A stretch of 64,000 bases of DNA from Bacteriovorax stolpii (GCA_945883845.1 CAMCYI010000013.1:32646-96645), one strand, 5' to 3'; counted from the first letter of the stretch, positions 8,185-17,054 are shown. Translations and numbers: made by a program. Notes: a model not told the origin generated them from the sequence alone.

Positions 8185-8970
8185 ATGATTAATCTCATTA
8201 TGTTTCTTCTCAGCGCACTGTCTGCTGAGGCCCGGTTACCGGTCTATCACAGAGAGCTTCTGCCTTACGTGCAGATGGCCCCGGATCAGGGTGAAACTTC
8301 TACGTGCCTGTTCATGGCAAGTACGGGGGCCATCGAGCTCCTGGCCAATAAGAAAAACAATGTTCGCAATCCTGTTCCCTACGGCCCGTATGATCTCTCT
8401 GAGGCCTATACAATTCATGGTGATGATTTTGAAATCGCTGGAAAATATTTCTGGGAAATTCCTGTTCAGAAATACAACTACGGATACGGAATCCACACGT
8501 CTCGATGGCCTGTTTCTGCCTGGACGGGTAACTGGGAAGATCAGTCTATCTGGCAATGGCAGGATTATTCCAAGATGAAGAAGACCAAGGTTCCTAAAGT
8601 GGAAACGATTCCTCTTTTTGTTCTCGGGAATAAGTATTCGACAGAAGTTCTCGACAAGACTCACATCCAGCAGATCAAAGAAGCTCTCGTAAAATATAAT
8701 TCTCCGATCCTCGTGAACTACGTGGATGATGATTACTGGCATGTTGTTTTGATTGTTGGTTACGACGATCGTCTGCCGGGATCATGCTACGAAGTTGAAG
8801 GTATCGATTGCAATAAAGATCTCGGGTCTTTCTTTGTTCGCGACTCATTTGGGTTGGGAGTTGAAGTCCGTGACTACGACTGGTTCAGGATGCAGGGTAA
8901 TGCAGCTTTTGTCGTTAAAGAAAAGAAAGCCGCAAGAAGGGCCATCGTGAACAAGAAGGCGAGCCGATGA
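8185..8970 (+). CDS. Secreted papain-fold (cysteine peptidase-like) protein
   Basis: A 261-residue protein with a short signal peptide (about residues 1-16, Ser-Ala-Glu-Ala). A Gln-Gly-Glu-Thr-Ser-Thr-Cys-Leu-Phe-Met-Ala-Ser segment near residue 40 resembles the oxyanion Gln plus catalytic Cys of papain-like enzymes. Tyr-Trp-His-Val-Val-Leu-Ile-Val-Gly-Tyr-Asp near residue 190 resembles the catalytic His strand. The third element reads Arg-Asp-Ser-Phe-Gly rather than the usual Lys-Asn-Ser-Trp-Gly, so Asp replaces Asn. Spacing between Gln and Cys also differs slightly. Activity is therefore plausible but unproven. It overlaps the next gene by 4 bases. No good SD is visible before the ATG. Confidence 0.6.
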   Translation: MINLIMFLLSALSAEARLPVYHRELLPYVQMAPDQGETSTCLFMASTGAIELLANKKNNVRNPVPYGPYDLSEAYTIHGDDFEIAGKYFWEIPVQKYNYGYGIHTSRWPVSAWTGNWEDQSIWQWQDYSKMKKTKVPKVETIPLFVLGNKYSTEVLDKTHIQQIKEALVKYNSPILVNYVDDDYWHVVLIVGYDDRLPGSCYEVEGIDCNKDLGSFFVRDSFGLGVEVRDYDWFRMQGNAAFVVKEKKAARRAIVNKKASR

Positions 8971-9491
8971 AAACATTATTCATCATTTGTGCGATTTTAT
9001 CGTTGAATGCCACGGCATCCACGATCAATCTCCAGCCCTTTGATCAGAGAAAACTTGCTATCCTCATGAGCAAAATGTCATCTGATGAAAAATCATTTGA
9101 GAGTGTAGAAGTAACGTCTCCGGCATCGGGCAAAAAAAATACAGTCACGTTTCCGGCCAGCGGTCCTTTCAGAATTAAATGTACCAATGTCTATTATCTG
9201 AACTCCCCGTTTTCTACGGATGGTACTTGTAAAGTCAGTATCGACATGAAAGGGCATGGGGTTTCTCAAAAAAATGATGAAATCAGATTCATCACAAGTG
9301 ATTCAGAAGTTGTGACTTCTTTTTATAAGGCAATTCCCTATAGTAAGTCCGACAAGGATTTTCGTGGGTGGGAAAGAGATGATGGCAGCAGGGACTTCGA
9401 CGGCATCAAGACGTCGTTATTTCATTTCGTCATCAACTGTACTAAGTCCCGCTGTACCTTCCGGTTTTCTGCGAAAAACTTAGTCCCATAG
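8967..9491 (+). CDS. Secreted protein of unknown function
   Basis: A 174-residue protein with a signal peptide (to about residue 17). The mature part has five cysteines, four of them in two clusters (residues about 73 to 88 and near 160-166), which would suit disulfides in the periplasm. ATGA overlap with the papain-like gene makes co-translation likely, so it may be a partner or inhibitor of that protein (inference). Its 3' end overlaps a small convergent gene by 12 bases. Family not recognised. Confidence 0.6.
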   Translation: MKTLFIICAILSLNATASTINLQPFDQRKLAILMSKMSSDEKSFESVEVTSPASGKKNTVTFPASGPFRIKCTNVYYLNSPFSTDGTCKVSIDMKGHGVSQKNDEIRFITSDSEVVTSFYKAIPYSKSDKDFRGWERDDGSRDFDGIKTSLFHFVINCTKSRCTFRFSAKNLVP

Positions 9492-9605
9492 AGTTCCCTG
9501 ACCGTACTGAATAAAATAAACAATTGTCATTATGACGGTCGCGAGAAGGATGAAAACCATCCCGTATTCCATGGCCTTGAAGGGCCGGCTTTGAGTGAAC
9601 TTCAT
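9480..9605 (-). CDS. 41-residue single-span membrane protein
   Basis: Read from an ATG at 9605 to TAA at 9480 on the minus strand. After 15 polar or amphipathic residues comes one uninterrupted hydrophobic segment (Met-Val-Phe-Ile-Leu-Leu-Ala-Thr-Val-Ile-Met), then a short polar tail ending Leu-Trp-Asp. A ggggg stretch lies about 10 bases upstream of the ATG. The basic N-terminus before the span predicts an N-in topology. It is convergent with the preceding gene. Too short to classify; small membrane proteins often regulate transporters or kinases. Confidence 0.5.
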   Translation of the reverse strand: MKFTQSRPFKAMEYGMVFILLATVIMTIVYFIQYGQGTLWD

Positions 9606-9788
9606 AAAAATAACCCCCGTTGATTTATTTTAAGTCCTGACGCTTTTTCCTCCTATACAAGAAATCCCGAACATACCTGAATAGGGGCCGTATTGAAGGT
9701 GTCTAAGTCTTTTACATCAGCTGTAAATTCCACGCGTCTACATGGTCCAGAACCTTAAGTTTGCTAGTATGGGAAAACAGGAGTCCCC

Positions 9789-10166
9789 ATGAAAAGCTTA
9801 TTCTTGAGCGCTCTCATTGCCTTCTCAACTGCCTCTTTTGCCCAGTGGACTCATGCTGGTGAAGAGCCATCGAACGCTGTGGACTGCAATACGTACCACT
9901 ACTTTGAAATACCGGAGTGTGCGGAAGTCACGAAAGTCCGCATGGGCGAAATGGAAAGAGACTTCGCCCTGGTTGAAGCAAAAAGAAAACTCGTAGAATC
10001 TGACCCGAAATATATCGTGAACCTTCGCGAATTCGAAGGATGTGAAAGCGTGGATGTGAAAAGCAAGCTACTGCCGAAAATGAATCAGGCAGAACTCTGC
10101 CGTCGTCAGCTGATGGAAGAGCTTGAAGAATCAGGTTATTTTAAAGAACTCGAAGCTAATTTTTAA
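9789..10166 (+). CDS. Small secreted protein
   Basis: A 125-residue protein with a signal peptide ending Ser-Phe-Ala-Gln-Trp and a good aggag SD. The mature protein has four cysteines and a charged helical C-terminal half (Met-Glu-Glu-Leu-Glu-Glu). Nine bases separate it from the transglutaminase-like gene, whose mature protein also starts Ala-Gln-Trp, so they are probably cotranscribed and exported together. Family not recognised. Confidence 0.6.
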   Translation: MKSLFLSALIAFSTASFAQWTHAGEEPSNAVDCNTYHYFEIPECAEVTKVRMGEMERDFALVEAKRKLVESDPKYIVNLREFEGCESVDVKSKLLPKMNQAELCRRQLMEELEESGYFKELEANF

Positions 10167-10175
10167 AGGTATTTC

Positions 10176-11045
10176 ATGTTGAACCTGGTCACCCGTTCTC
10201 TCGTACTCTTTGTCGCTCTGACCTCGGTCAGTCATGCTCAGTGGCGCAAGGATAATCCGTTTAACATTTCTTCAGTGACCAATGACAGTCAGATCACAGT
10301 TCAGACTGCTCGTGACCTTAAACCAGATGTTCGCCTCGTGTGGATATCAGTGAAGAAAGGTTCAAAGCAGGTTGATACATTTATTGATGCGAATTCACGG
10401 TTCATCAGCACGAAAGTCTGGTTACGACACGGACCCGGTGTCTATCAAGTCAGCGTGATGACGAACGCTTCCACATCAAGAACCAGCAGCTTTATGGTTC
10501 AGGAAAGAGTGGAAGTTGAGAACATGGATACGAGCGAAAACATCGACGTAACAGTTCCATCGGCCGAGATTCAAAGTGAAGATTCAAAAATAGTTGAGCT
10601 TACTGAATCGCTGACTCAGGGGATGGCGACGGACCTCGAAAAAACAACGGCGATTCATGCGTGGATAACAAGAAACATTGCCTACGATGTAGATAGCTAT
10701 TTTGCTGGCACTTACATCGGACTCAAGTGGGACGCTGTTACGATGCTCGAAAAAAAGAAAGCGATCTGTGCCGGTTATGCCAACCTGGCAGCGGCCATGA
10801 ATCGTGCAGCTGGAATTCCAACGAAGGTCATTAACGGCGAGGCGATTTTCTCTGGCCAGAACTGGACCGGACAAACGAATCACGCCTGGAATGAAATGCT
10901 GATCGATGGAAGATGGATCATTCAGGATACGACCTGGAACGCTGGCTCAGTGGACTTCCGTCGCAAGACCTTTACATTCATGCCACGCATGACTTACTTC
11001 GATCCTGATCCGGCCTTCTTTGACCTAGATCACAAAGCAGAATAA
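10176..11045 (+). CDS. Secreted transglutaminase-like (papain-fold) protein
   Basis: A 289-residue exported protein. After the signal peptide (to about residue 21), residues 25-125 look like a beta-sandwich domain. The C-terminal half is a transglutaminase-like core with a visible triad: Cys198 in Ala-Ile-Cys-Ala-Gly-Tyr-Ala, His236 in Asn-His-Ala-Trp-Asn-Glu, and Asp251 in Gln-Asp-Thr-Thr-Trp. Bacterial members are often peptidases or amidases acting on peptides or the cell wall rather than true transglutaminases. SD aaaggt precedes the ATG. Confidence 0.82.
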   Translation: MLNLVTRSLVLFVALTSVSHAQWRKDNPFNISSVTNDSQITVQTARDLKPDVRLVWISVKKGSKQVDTFIDANSRFISTKVWLRHGPGVYQVSVMTNASTSRTSSFMVQERVEVENMDTSENIDVTVPSAEIQSEDSKIVELTESLTQGMATDLEKTTAIHAWITRNIAYDVDSYFAGTYIGLKWDAVTMLEKKKAICAGYANLAAAMNRAAGIPTKVINGEAIFSGQNWTGQTNHAWNEMLIDGRWIIQDTTWNAGSVDFRRKTFTFMPRMTYFDPDPAFFDLDHKAE

Positions 11046-11052
11046 TCTCAAT

Positions 11053-12267
11053 TTAGTATACAACTCGTGTGCGGATGGAGCGATTGAGTTTCTCAATCTC
11101 CTGACACAGATTTGCCGCATGTGTGGAGTGAACGTCCATTACGAGATATCCGATTTCATCATCAGTGGAAAGGAACTGACCTTCGATGTTCGCTCCCGCT
11201 TTCGAGATAATGGTATTGATCTCCCCGAGTACCCCGGGCTCATTTTTGTGTACGTTCAGGATCCGCGATGTTCCTTTCTTAATTGGAAGATCCACGTTCG
11301 GAAAATTCACTGCTCCAGATGAAGATCCGATTTTGAGATAGCGGCGGAATGATTCGGCCACTTCCATCCCGATATTTCTCTGTGCTTCTTCTGTGCTTCC
11401 TCCGATATGAGGAGTGAGAATCACGTTGGGAAGGTTCTGAAGGGGAGACAGGAATTTTTCTTTATTCGAAGCTGGCTCAACAGGAAATACATCAACGGCA
11501 CAACCGGCGATGTGTTTATCTTTAAGTGCTTTCACAAGATCTTCAATGACAACGACAGTCCCGCGACTGGCATTGATAAGATAACTTCCTTTTTTCATCA
11601 TCGCGAACTCACGCTCTCCGATCATGTTCATCGTCTCGACGATCTCAGGAACGTGGAGAGTGACGAAGTCCGAAACCCGAAGAAGGTCTTCGAGCTTGTT
11701 CATGACGACAGCATTTCCCAGCGGAAGTTTTTTTACAGCGTCGTAAAAAACGACTTTCAATCCCATGGACTCTGCGAGAACACTCACCTGGCTGCCGATG
11801 TGTCCGTATCCCACGATACCCAGGGTTTTCCCGCGCACTTCTTTTGAGCCTTCTGCAGATTTAAACCATTCTCCGAGATGGGCCTTTGAGTTGCGGTCAC
11901 CCAACTGGCGCGAGAGAGCAATCATTTCTGCAATCACGAGCTCGGCCACTGATCTTGTGTTGGAGTGAGGAGCATTGAAAACAGCAACACCTTTTCCGCG
12001 AGCACTTTTCAGGTCTACCTGATTGGTACCAATGCAGAAACATCCGATGGTGGCCGTTTGAGCACAGGTTTGCAGGACTTTTTCAGTGATCTCAGTTTTA
12101 GAGCGGATGCCGATCGCGCAATATTTGGGGGCCAGCTGAATCAGCTCTTCCTCAGTTGGTGCATAAGTTAAGAGGTCGACGGCATAGCCTTCGTTTTCCA
12201 GATACTCTTTGGCGATCGGGTGAATGTTCTCAACAAGGAGGATGCGTGGTGGGGTAGTAGTTTTCAT
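11053..12267 (-). CDS. serA: D-3-phosphoglycerate dehydrogenase
   Basis: First step of serine synthesis: oxidises 3-phosphoglycerate to 3-phosphohydroxypyruvate with NAD+. At 404 residues it matches the E. coli-type enzyme (substrate domain, NAD domain, C-terminal ACT domain). Visible features are the Gly-Tyr-Gly-His-Ile-Gly dinucleotide loop near residue 152, Asn-Ala-Ser-Arg-Gly-Thr with the catalytic Arg, Val-Phe-Pro-Val-Glu-Pro with the Glu, and Thr-Pro-His-Ile-Gly-Gly-Ser-Thr with the catalytic His. The ACT domain (last 70 residues, starting near Asn-Val-His-Lys-Asn-Glu-Pro-Gly) implies feedback by serine. It converges on the transglutaminase-like gene with a 7-base gap. Confidence 0.93.
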   Translation of the reverse strand: MKTTTPPRILLVENIHPIAKEYLENEGYAVDLLTYAPTEEELIQLAPKYCAIGIRSKTEITEKVLQTCAQTATIGCFCIGTNQVDLKSARGKGVAVFNAPHSNTRSVAELVIAEMIALSRQLGDRNSKAHLGEWFKSAEGSKEVRGKTLGIVGYGHIGSQVSVLAESMGLKVVFYDAVKKLPLGNAVVMNKLEDLLRVSDFVTLHVPEIVETMNMIGEREFAMMKKGSYLINASRGTVVVIEDLVKALKDKHIAGCAVDVFPVEPASNKEKFLSPLQNLPNVILTPHIGGSTEEAQRNIGMEVAESFRRYLKIGSSSGAVNFPNVDLPIKKGTSRILNVHKNEPGVLGEINTIISKAGANIEGQFLSTDDEIGYLVMDVHSTHAANLCQEIEKLNRSIRTRVVY

Positions 12268-12404
12268 CAGACTATTTTCTTTAAAAAGGACCTGACCGCA
12301 AAGGAAGAATTACAAAATCTTATACTTGCGGAGCATTAAACCGTTAGACGGCCTGTGTTTTAAGTTCTTGCGCCCCAATTCGCGCTTTTGGCCTTAGTCA
12401 GGCC

Positions 12405-13115
12405 TTGTTTAACTTTTCGAGTAAGCAGGTCGATCTACCTTACATGAAAGCAGGCCAGTCTAGAAACTCAGGCACTCCAATCATTTTACCCGATAACTCT
12501 CGGGTGCCCACTCCGCTCATAACGTTTCGACCTCTGACGATTTCGGGGAAGAAATATACCCCTCGTTTTGATGATCGTTTGAGCCTTCTCCTATTAAAGA
12601 GAGTGATGCCTACGAAAGTTAGTCTTCTTCGCGCATACTCAGGTTGGCGCCATTCTGGTTCCGTTGAAGAAAGAGATATTGGTGAAGGCCGGGCCTTCTT
12701 CCGCTGGTTACAGAAACACGAGCTCTCGATTCTTTGGAGCGAGGATGATTTTTTCATCAATCCGTTCTTCGCGTCTCCGCAGTCTCCGAAGCACGATCCT
12801 TCTGATGAATTTGCACGTAACCTGAGTTTCGCGATAAGGCCCGTTCGCGTGGAGGACCGGACAATTAAATTGTATGTGGAAGATCGAGATATGATCAGTC
12901 TCTTGCATCTTTCCTACGGGAAAGAGGCAGACTTTCTTGAACTGATTAAAAAGTATGTGGCCGCGCGGTTTAAGTGGGAAGAGTGGCGGGCACCTGCTCC
13001 TTCGTTTCTAGACTGGATAGTGACGACAGGTAAAAGACCCGTTGTTGCTGAAGGAGAAATAGGTTTCCGCTTACCGGCGGAGTATCAGATATGTAGCCAA
13101 GTAAAGTTGTCATGA
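12405..13115 (+). CDS. Hypothetical protein, about 236 residues
   Basis: Neither possible start has a convincing SD: TTG at 12405 or ATG at 12444. The protein is basic and Trp/Phe-rich, with no signal peptide, no membrane span and no motif I recognise. A segment near residues 95-120 (Phe-Phe-Arg-Trp-Leu-Gln-Lys-His-Glu-Leu) looks helical. It stands alone, divergent from serA. Coding is supported by the long frame; function unknown. Confidence 0.6.
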   Translation: MFNFSSKQVDLPYMKAGQSRNSGTPIILPDNSRVPTPLITFRPLTISGKKYTPRFDDRLSLLLLKRVMPTKVSLLRAYSGWRHSGSVEERDIGEGRAFFRWLQKHELSILWSEDDFFINPFFASPQSPKHDPSDEFARNLSFAIRPVRVEDRTIKLYVEDRDMISLLHLSYGKEADFLELIKKYVAARFKWEEWRAPAPSFLDWIVTTGKRPVVAEGEIGFRLPAEYQICSQVKLS

Positions 13116-13217
13116 TCAGAATAGACGCTGCAAAATGATCTTGGCAGTGAATGAAATCATGTGTTTCGGAAAATCAAGATGGTTGAGGAAATTTTCAGGG
13201 GTGTTAAGATTAGTGCC

Positions 13218-13964
13218 ATGAAAAATAAACCGCTGATCTTCACGATACTAACGATTCTCTGTGTGATCGAGCCTCTGATCAAAGTGTTGTACTTCAAAGC
13301 TGTCACACATTTTGATCTTTCTGTGATCATGGGTAATCTCCTTGTCCGTAACAGTCTGCGGGAGGTCTTCGACTTCTGGCTTATTTTTCCGATCGCCGGT
13401 CTTCTCATCATGAAGCTTCGCCGCTGGACGTATTTTGCCTTCATGGGAATTCTTTCCTACATCGTCTATACGATCATGACTTACGAGAGCTATTCATGGC
13501 CCTACAATACGGCCCAGCCTTTTCTCTATCACTACGTCGTAGTGGCGATTTCAACGGGAATTTTCCTGGCATTTTTATCACCAAAAATGCGGGAACCCTT
13601 CTTCGATCGCAGAGTACGTTTATGGGAATGCATGGAACGCTTTCCAGTCCGCGTACAATGTACACTTCAGGACAACGGTGAGTTTTATACGGCCGAACTT
13701 CTGAACATCTCGAGAACAGGTGCTTTTCTTTCTCTGAACAGGTCCATCGATGCAGACACGATGTCTGTGATGGGTTTCACTTACGCAGGACTCATGATTG
13801 AAATTCCGGTGGAGGTAGTTCACGCCTTTCCGTTTAATCACCAGCCGGGATATGGGGTCCGGTTTCATTTCAGCTCGTTCTCGCAGTACTTCAAAGTCGC
13901 CCGTGTCATGCGCGAGCTTCAGGAAAAAAATCATCCGGGCACGGTAAAAGTCAAAGCAGCGTAA
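13218..13964 (+). CDS. Membrane-anchored PilZ domain protein
   Basis: A 248-residue inner-membrane protein. Residues about 5-130 contain four hydrophobic spans. From about residue 145 comes a PilZ domain with both c-di-GMP signatures: Arg-Phe-Pro-Val-Arg (RxxxR) and Asn-Ile-Ser-Arg-Thr-Gly (NxSxxG), closed by Gly-Tyr-Gly-Val-Arg-Phe. So it likely reads c-di-GMP at the membrane. The ATG at 13218 immediately precedes the first span; an upstream in-frame ATG at 13161 would add 19 polar residues. Confidence 0.8.
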   Translation: MKNKPLIFTILTILCVIEPLIKVLYFKAVTHFDLSVIMGNLLVRNSLREVFDFWLIFPIAGLLIMKLRRWTYFAFMGILSYIVYTIMTYESYSWPYNTAQPFLYHYVVVAISTGIFLAFLSPKMREPFFDRRVRLWECMERFPVRVQCTLQDNGEFYTAELLNISRTGAFLSLNRSIDADTMSVMGFTYAGLMIEIPVEVVHAFPFNHQPGYGVRFHFSSFSQYFKVARVMRELQEKNHPGTVKVKAA

Positions 13965-14006
13965 AACGGACTTGATAAAGGTCTCGTTGCTGATTAATCT
14001 TGTGGC

Positions 14007-14213
14007 ATGAACTCCGGCCATCTCGAACTTTTCCTCAAACTCGTCTCGTCAGACTACAATCTCTCACGTGAGGAAAGTACTGTGCTGAAGAACCGCATGA
14101 TGGCCGACGATCACGAATTCGAGCTCATCTGGAATCTCTACAAACTCAAGGCCCGCAAAACACGCAAGGGTGTAGACCCGTTTCAGTCGATCCTGAAAGA
14201 GCTTCTCGCCTGA
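14007..14213 (+). CDS. Small helical protein, 68 residues
   Basis: A short charged protein, mostly alpha-helical by composition, with a Lys/Arg patch (Leu-Lys-Ala-Arg-Lys-Thr-Arg-Lys) around residues 46-53. No motif recognised. It lies 42 bases after the PilZ gene on the same strand. SD is weak (gtgg). Coding probability is moderate: full-length frame, sensible composition and an ATG at the expected place. Confidence 0.5.
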   Translation: MNSGHLELFLKLVSSDYNLSREESTVLKNRMMADDHEFELIWNLYKLKARKTRKGVDPFQSILKELLA

Positions 14214-14338
14214 GTTTTTCCTTAAGACTCAATAAATCTATGGGAAACCTAAAAACTTCCTCTGAGTTTCGTTTAACCATTCTCTAAGCCTCGACACTTC
14301 ATTATCTTAAGTTGATTCATTCTGTTGGGAGAACATGC

Positions 14339-14641
14339 ATGTTCAGGCTCATCGCTTTTGTTTTCACGATTTTATTTTCCATGAACTTGATGGCCCTCGG
14401 TCTGCCATCTCATCGTTTATCAACTCAGAAAGATGTCGATATCACCAGAACAATCAGACAGGCGCTTATACGCGAGAGAGAACTTTCCCTGCGCGCGCAG
14501 AACGTCAGCATTCTTGCCGAAGGCAATGAAATTATCCTCAGTGGCCGTCTCAAAAATGTTCAGGAGTTAAGGAAAGTTATCGAAATTTCCCGCAAGAACG
14601 CTCGGGGAAAGATCATCCGCAGCGAATTATCAGTTCAATAA
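14339..14641 (+). CDS. Secreted BON-domain protein
   Basis: A 100-residue protein starting at 14339 behind gggagaac, with a signal peptide to about residue 20. The rest is one BON domain: Asp-Ile-Thr-Arg-Thr-Ile-Arg-Gln-Ala-Leu, then Asn-Val-X-Ile-Leu-Ala-Glu-Gly-Asn-Glu-Ile-Ile-Leu-Ser-Gly-Arg-Leu-Lys. BON domains bind phospholipid or envelope surfaces and are common in osmotic stress proteins (OsmY). It lies 18 bases upstream of the GSP17M-like gene, so the two likely form a stress operon. Confidence 0.8.
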   Translation: MFRLIAFVFTILFSMNLMALGLPSHRLSTQKDVDITRTIRQALIRERELSLRAQNVSILAEGNEIILSGRLKNVQELRKVIEISRKNARGKIIRSELSVQ

Positions 14642-14659
14642 TACTTCAAGGAGGAAGAT

Positions 14660-15259
14660 ATGGGACAAGAATTACCAATCAGAACAGGCATTTCAGTCGT
14701 CGGTGTTTTTGATTCACGATCGGCCGTCGAAAGGGCCGTTGATCATCTGAAAATGGATGGATTCAGCTCCTCAGATATTTCTGTTCTCATGAACCACGAA
14801 GAAGAAGAAAAAGAATCCCATGCCCCTGAGGGTGCAGCTGCCGGAGCTTCTACCGGCATTCTCGGTGGCGGTATACTTGGATGGCTGGCAGGAGCAGGAG
14901 CACTCGCCATTCCAGGGATAGGGCCGTTCGTTGCGGCCGGTCCGATTTTTGGAGCGATCGCAGGCGCAGGGATCGGTGGAACAGTCGGCGGAATTGCAGG
15001 CGGTCTCATTGGCCTCGGAATTCCGGAACACCATGCTCAACGATATGAAACCCTTGTAAGAGATGGTGCAATTCTCGTCTCGGTTCACGTTGACCGGATG
15101 GAGCTTACTCTTCGCGCGCGTGAAATTCTCGAATGTCATGGCGCGAGCCATGTTTCACGAATAGGTGAGCGTGTCGAGGGAAGAGAACTCTACGAACAGA
15201 AATTTGGCCGCACTCGGGATAATCAAGACTCATCTGGTATGTATTCAAATGATCTTTAA
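14660..15259 (+). CDS. General stress protein 17M-like protein with glycine-zipper region
   Basis: A 199-residue protein behind a strong SD (aaggaggaag). Residues 10-50 (Val-Val-Gly-Val-Phe-Asp-Ser-Arg-Ser-Ala-Val-Glu) and 130-165 match the GSP17M/YflT-type alpha/beta domain. Between them, residues 57-125, lies a long Gly/Ala-rich hydrophobic zipper (Gly-Ala-Ile-Ala-Gly-Ala-Gly-Ile-Gly-Gly) likely inserted in or pressed on the membrane. The family is induced by general stress; its biochemistry is unknown. Forms a run with the BON gene upstream and a lipoprotein gene overlapping its 3' end. Confidence 0.75.
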   Translation: MGQELPIRTGISVVGVFDSRSAVERAVDHLKMDGFSSSDISVLMNHEEEEKESHAPEGAAAGASTGILGGGILGWLAGAGALAIPGIGPFVAAGPIFGAIAGAGIGGTVGGIAGGLIGLGIPEHHAQRYETLVRDGAILVSVHVDRMELTLRAREILECHGASHVSRIGERVEGRELYEQKFGRTRDNQDSSGMYSNDL

Positions 15260-16085
15260 TTTATTTTCTGTCTTTGTTCTTTCTCTTCTTCTTTCTTGCG
15301 GAAAGAGTTCAACGTCCAGGCACGATGAAGTTGCTCAGAAAAAGGAAAAAGAAAGCATTTTTTACGGAACCTTTTTTCCCATGAATAGATCTCAGGTCTG
15401 GGAACCTCAAGGGATAGTAAAACTCACCAACATCCAGGATGAGTTTCATATCATTGTCGCCGCCCGTGATGTGACTCAGGCAACTCATCGTCAGAGCATA
15501 CACATCGCCAGAAAATGTCCGGACTATCAAAGTGATAAAAATCTGGATGGACTCATTGATGGCCATGAGGTGCAGATAAAAGTGGGTAAGGCGATTATTC
15601 CCCTGGATAGTGACCTCGAATCTCAAACGAGTGGCCATGGAAATTATCCTTACGGCAATTATCGTTATGATCAGAGGGTTTCTTATTCAAAGATGCTGGG
15701 TGATCTTCAGGACATTGTCCGGCCCCATCCCGAATTCAGAAAACTCAAAGGTCGTGAACTTCCATTTAAACAATTGATCGTGATCATCTATGGCGTCCCT
15801 TCGGATTACATTGTGCCGGAAACCGTCGCCGCCACTGATGGACTGACGAGACAGGCATCACTTCCGGTTGCGTGTGCAAAACTCAGCAACCGTGGATCAA
15901 TTCCTGATGAGCCAGATGTTTCACCTCCTGCCAGACCTCCTCAAGTCTCACAACCTGGGCCGGATCCGATTCCCACTATTCCATCAACTCCACCGCCCCG
16001 ACCTGGATGGAGAGAGCGTATGGGCTCGGCATGGCGACGTGTGTGGTGCAGAGTTCGCCGTTGCGAGACAAATTCCGTGTGGTGA
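15249..16085 (+). CDS. Lipoprotein with proline-rich tail
   Basis: A 278-residue protein. The ATG at 15249 opens a lipoprotein signal peptide with lipobox Leu-Leu-Ser-Cys near residue 17; the open frame reaches back to 15165 inside the previous gene. The mature part has a domain with Asp-X-Asn-X-Asp-Gly-X-Ile-Asp-Gly (near residue 95), similar to a calcium-binding dockerin/EF-like loop. A Pro-rich linker follows at about residues 220-250, then a strongly basic C-terminus (Trp-Arg-Arg-Val-Trp). It overlaps the GSP17M-like gene by 11 bases. Function unknown. Confidence 0.65.
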   Translation: MIFNLFSVFVLSLLLSCGKSSTSRHDEVAQKKEKESIFYGTFFPMNRSQVWEPQGIVKLTNIQDEFHIIVAARDVTQATHRQSIHIARKCPDYQSDKNLDGLIDGHEVQIKVGKAIIPLDSDLESQTSGHGNYPYGNYRYDQRVSYSKMLGDLQDIVRPHPEFRKLKGRELPFKQLIVIIYGVPSDYIVPETVAATDGLTRQASLPVACAKLSNRGSIPDEPDVSPPARPPQVSQPGPDPIPTIPSTPPPRPGWRERMGSAWRRVWCRVRRCETNSVW

Positions 16086-16201
16086 GCTGTCCTGACTTTT
16101 GACTCAGAATCGACTAAAGGCCTGAAAATGGATTCCTACCTTAAGTGCTCTTGAGGCATCAGCTTTGCACTTTTTCAGGAGGGTATAAAGAGGGGAAACT
16201 A

Positions 16202-17047
16202 ATGACTTTAACGAAGATCAAAAAAAAAATTAAAGCAATGAGTGACGATATCTCTCAACATGAAGTGTTCATGCTGGCGTCATCGATTGCCTTTACGACT
16301 GCACTCGCACTCGCTCCATTCATGCTCATCCTGTTATTCGTGGCCTCACTTCTTGGCCCGGAGATTCAGGAAAAACTTTTCACGGAAATTTCAGAGGCGA
16401 TGGGGCCGAAAGCAGGAAAAACTGTTCTGGATATCGTTCATAGTACCCAGAATAAACCAACTCTTGCCGGTCTCTCAGGGATCGGTGGATTCTTAGTTCT
16501 TGTTTTGTCTGCATCTGCGATCTTTACTCAGCTCCGCCATGCACTCGATAAAATCAATGATGTAAAATTAAGTGCACAGAAATCCGGCTGGCCTGCGTTC
16601 GTGAGAGAAAGACTTTTATCGTTTGGTCTGGTGTTCGGTTTCATTTTCCTTTCCATCGTTTCTCTGATGATTTCAACACTCATCACCGCATTCTTTCCTG
16701 GCGGTGACGGATTTCTTTGGCAATCAATCTTCTTTGCCTTCAACTTCGTCATGTTTGCTGTGCTGTTCATGATGCTCTATAGATTTGTTCCAAGCAGAAG
16801 GTACGAATGGAAAAAGGCCCGCATTTCAGGTTTGGTGAGTGCGGCCTTCTATATTATTGGTAAGGCCCTTATCGGTCTTTACCTGGGTCATGCCAGCTTT
16901 GCTTCTTCTTACGGAGCGGCCGGATCTTTTGTCATTTTCCTCGCCTGGGTTTATTACACGTCTCTGATATTGCTGATCAGCTGTGAGTTCACCAACAATT
17001 TTCTTCTATACACACGTAGATGGAGATTTGGTTCTACGACGGCATAA
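16202..17047 (+). CDS. YihY/BrkB family inner-membrane protein
   Basis: A 281-residue protein with about six hydrophobic spans. The YihY/BrkB (UPF0761) family signature is visible: a conserved first span beginning Ala-Ser-Ser-Ile-Ala-Phe-Thr-Thr-Ala-Leu-Ala-Leu-Ala-Pro near residue 26, and a final Gly-Ala-Ala-Gly-Ser-Phe-Val-Ile-Phe-Leu-Ala-Trp-Val-Tyr-Tyr. Family members were once called ribonuclease BN in error; the true role is unclear. ATG at 16202 follows gaggggaaac. A DUF72 gene follows 7 bases on. Confidence 0.85.
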   Translation: MTLTKIKKKIKAMSDDISQHEVFMLASSIAFTTALALAPFMLILLFVASLLGPEIQEKLFTEISEAMGPKAGKTVLDIVHSTQNKPTLAGLSGIGGFLVLVLSASAIFTQLRHALDKINDVKLSAQKSGWPAFVRERLLSFGLVFGFIFLSIVSLMISTLITAFFPGGDGFLWQSIFFAFNFVMFAVLFMMLYRFVPSRRYEWKKARISGLVSAAFYIIGKALIGLYLGHASFASSYGAAGSFVIFLAWVYYTSLILLISCEFTNNFLLYTRRWRFGSTTA

Positions 17048-17054
17048 GGGAAAA

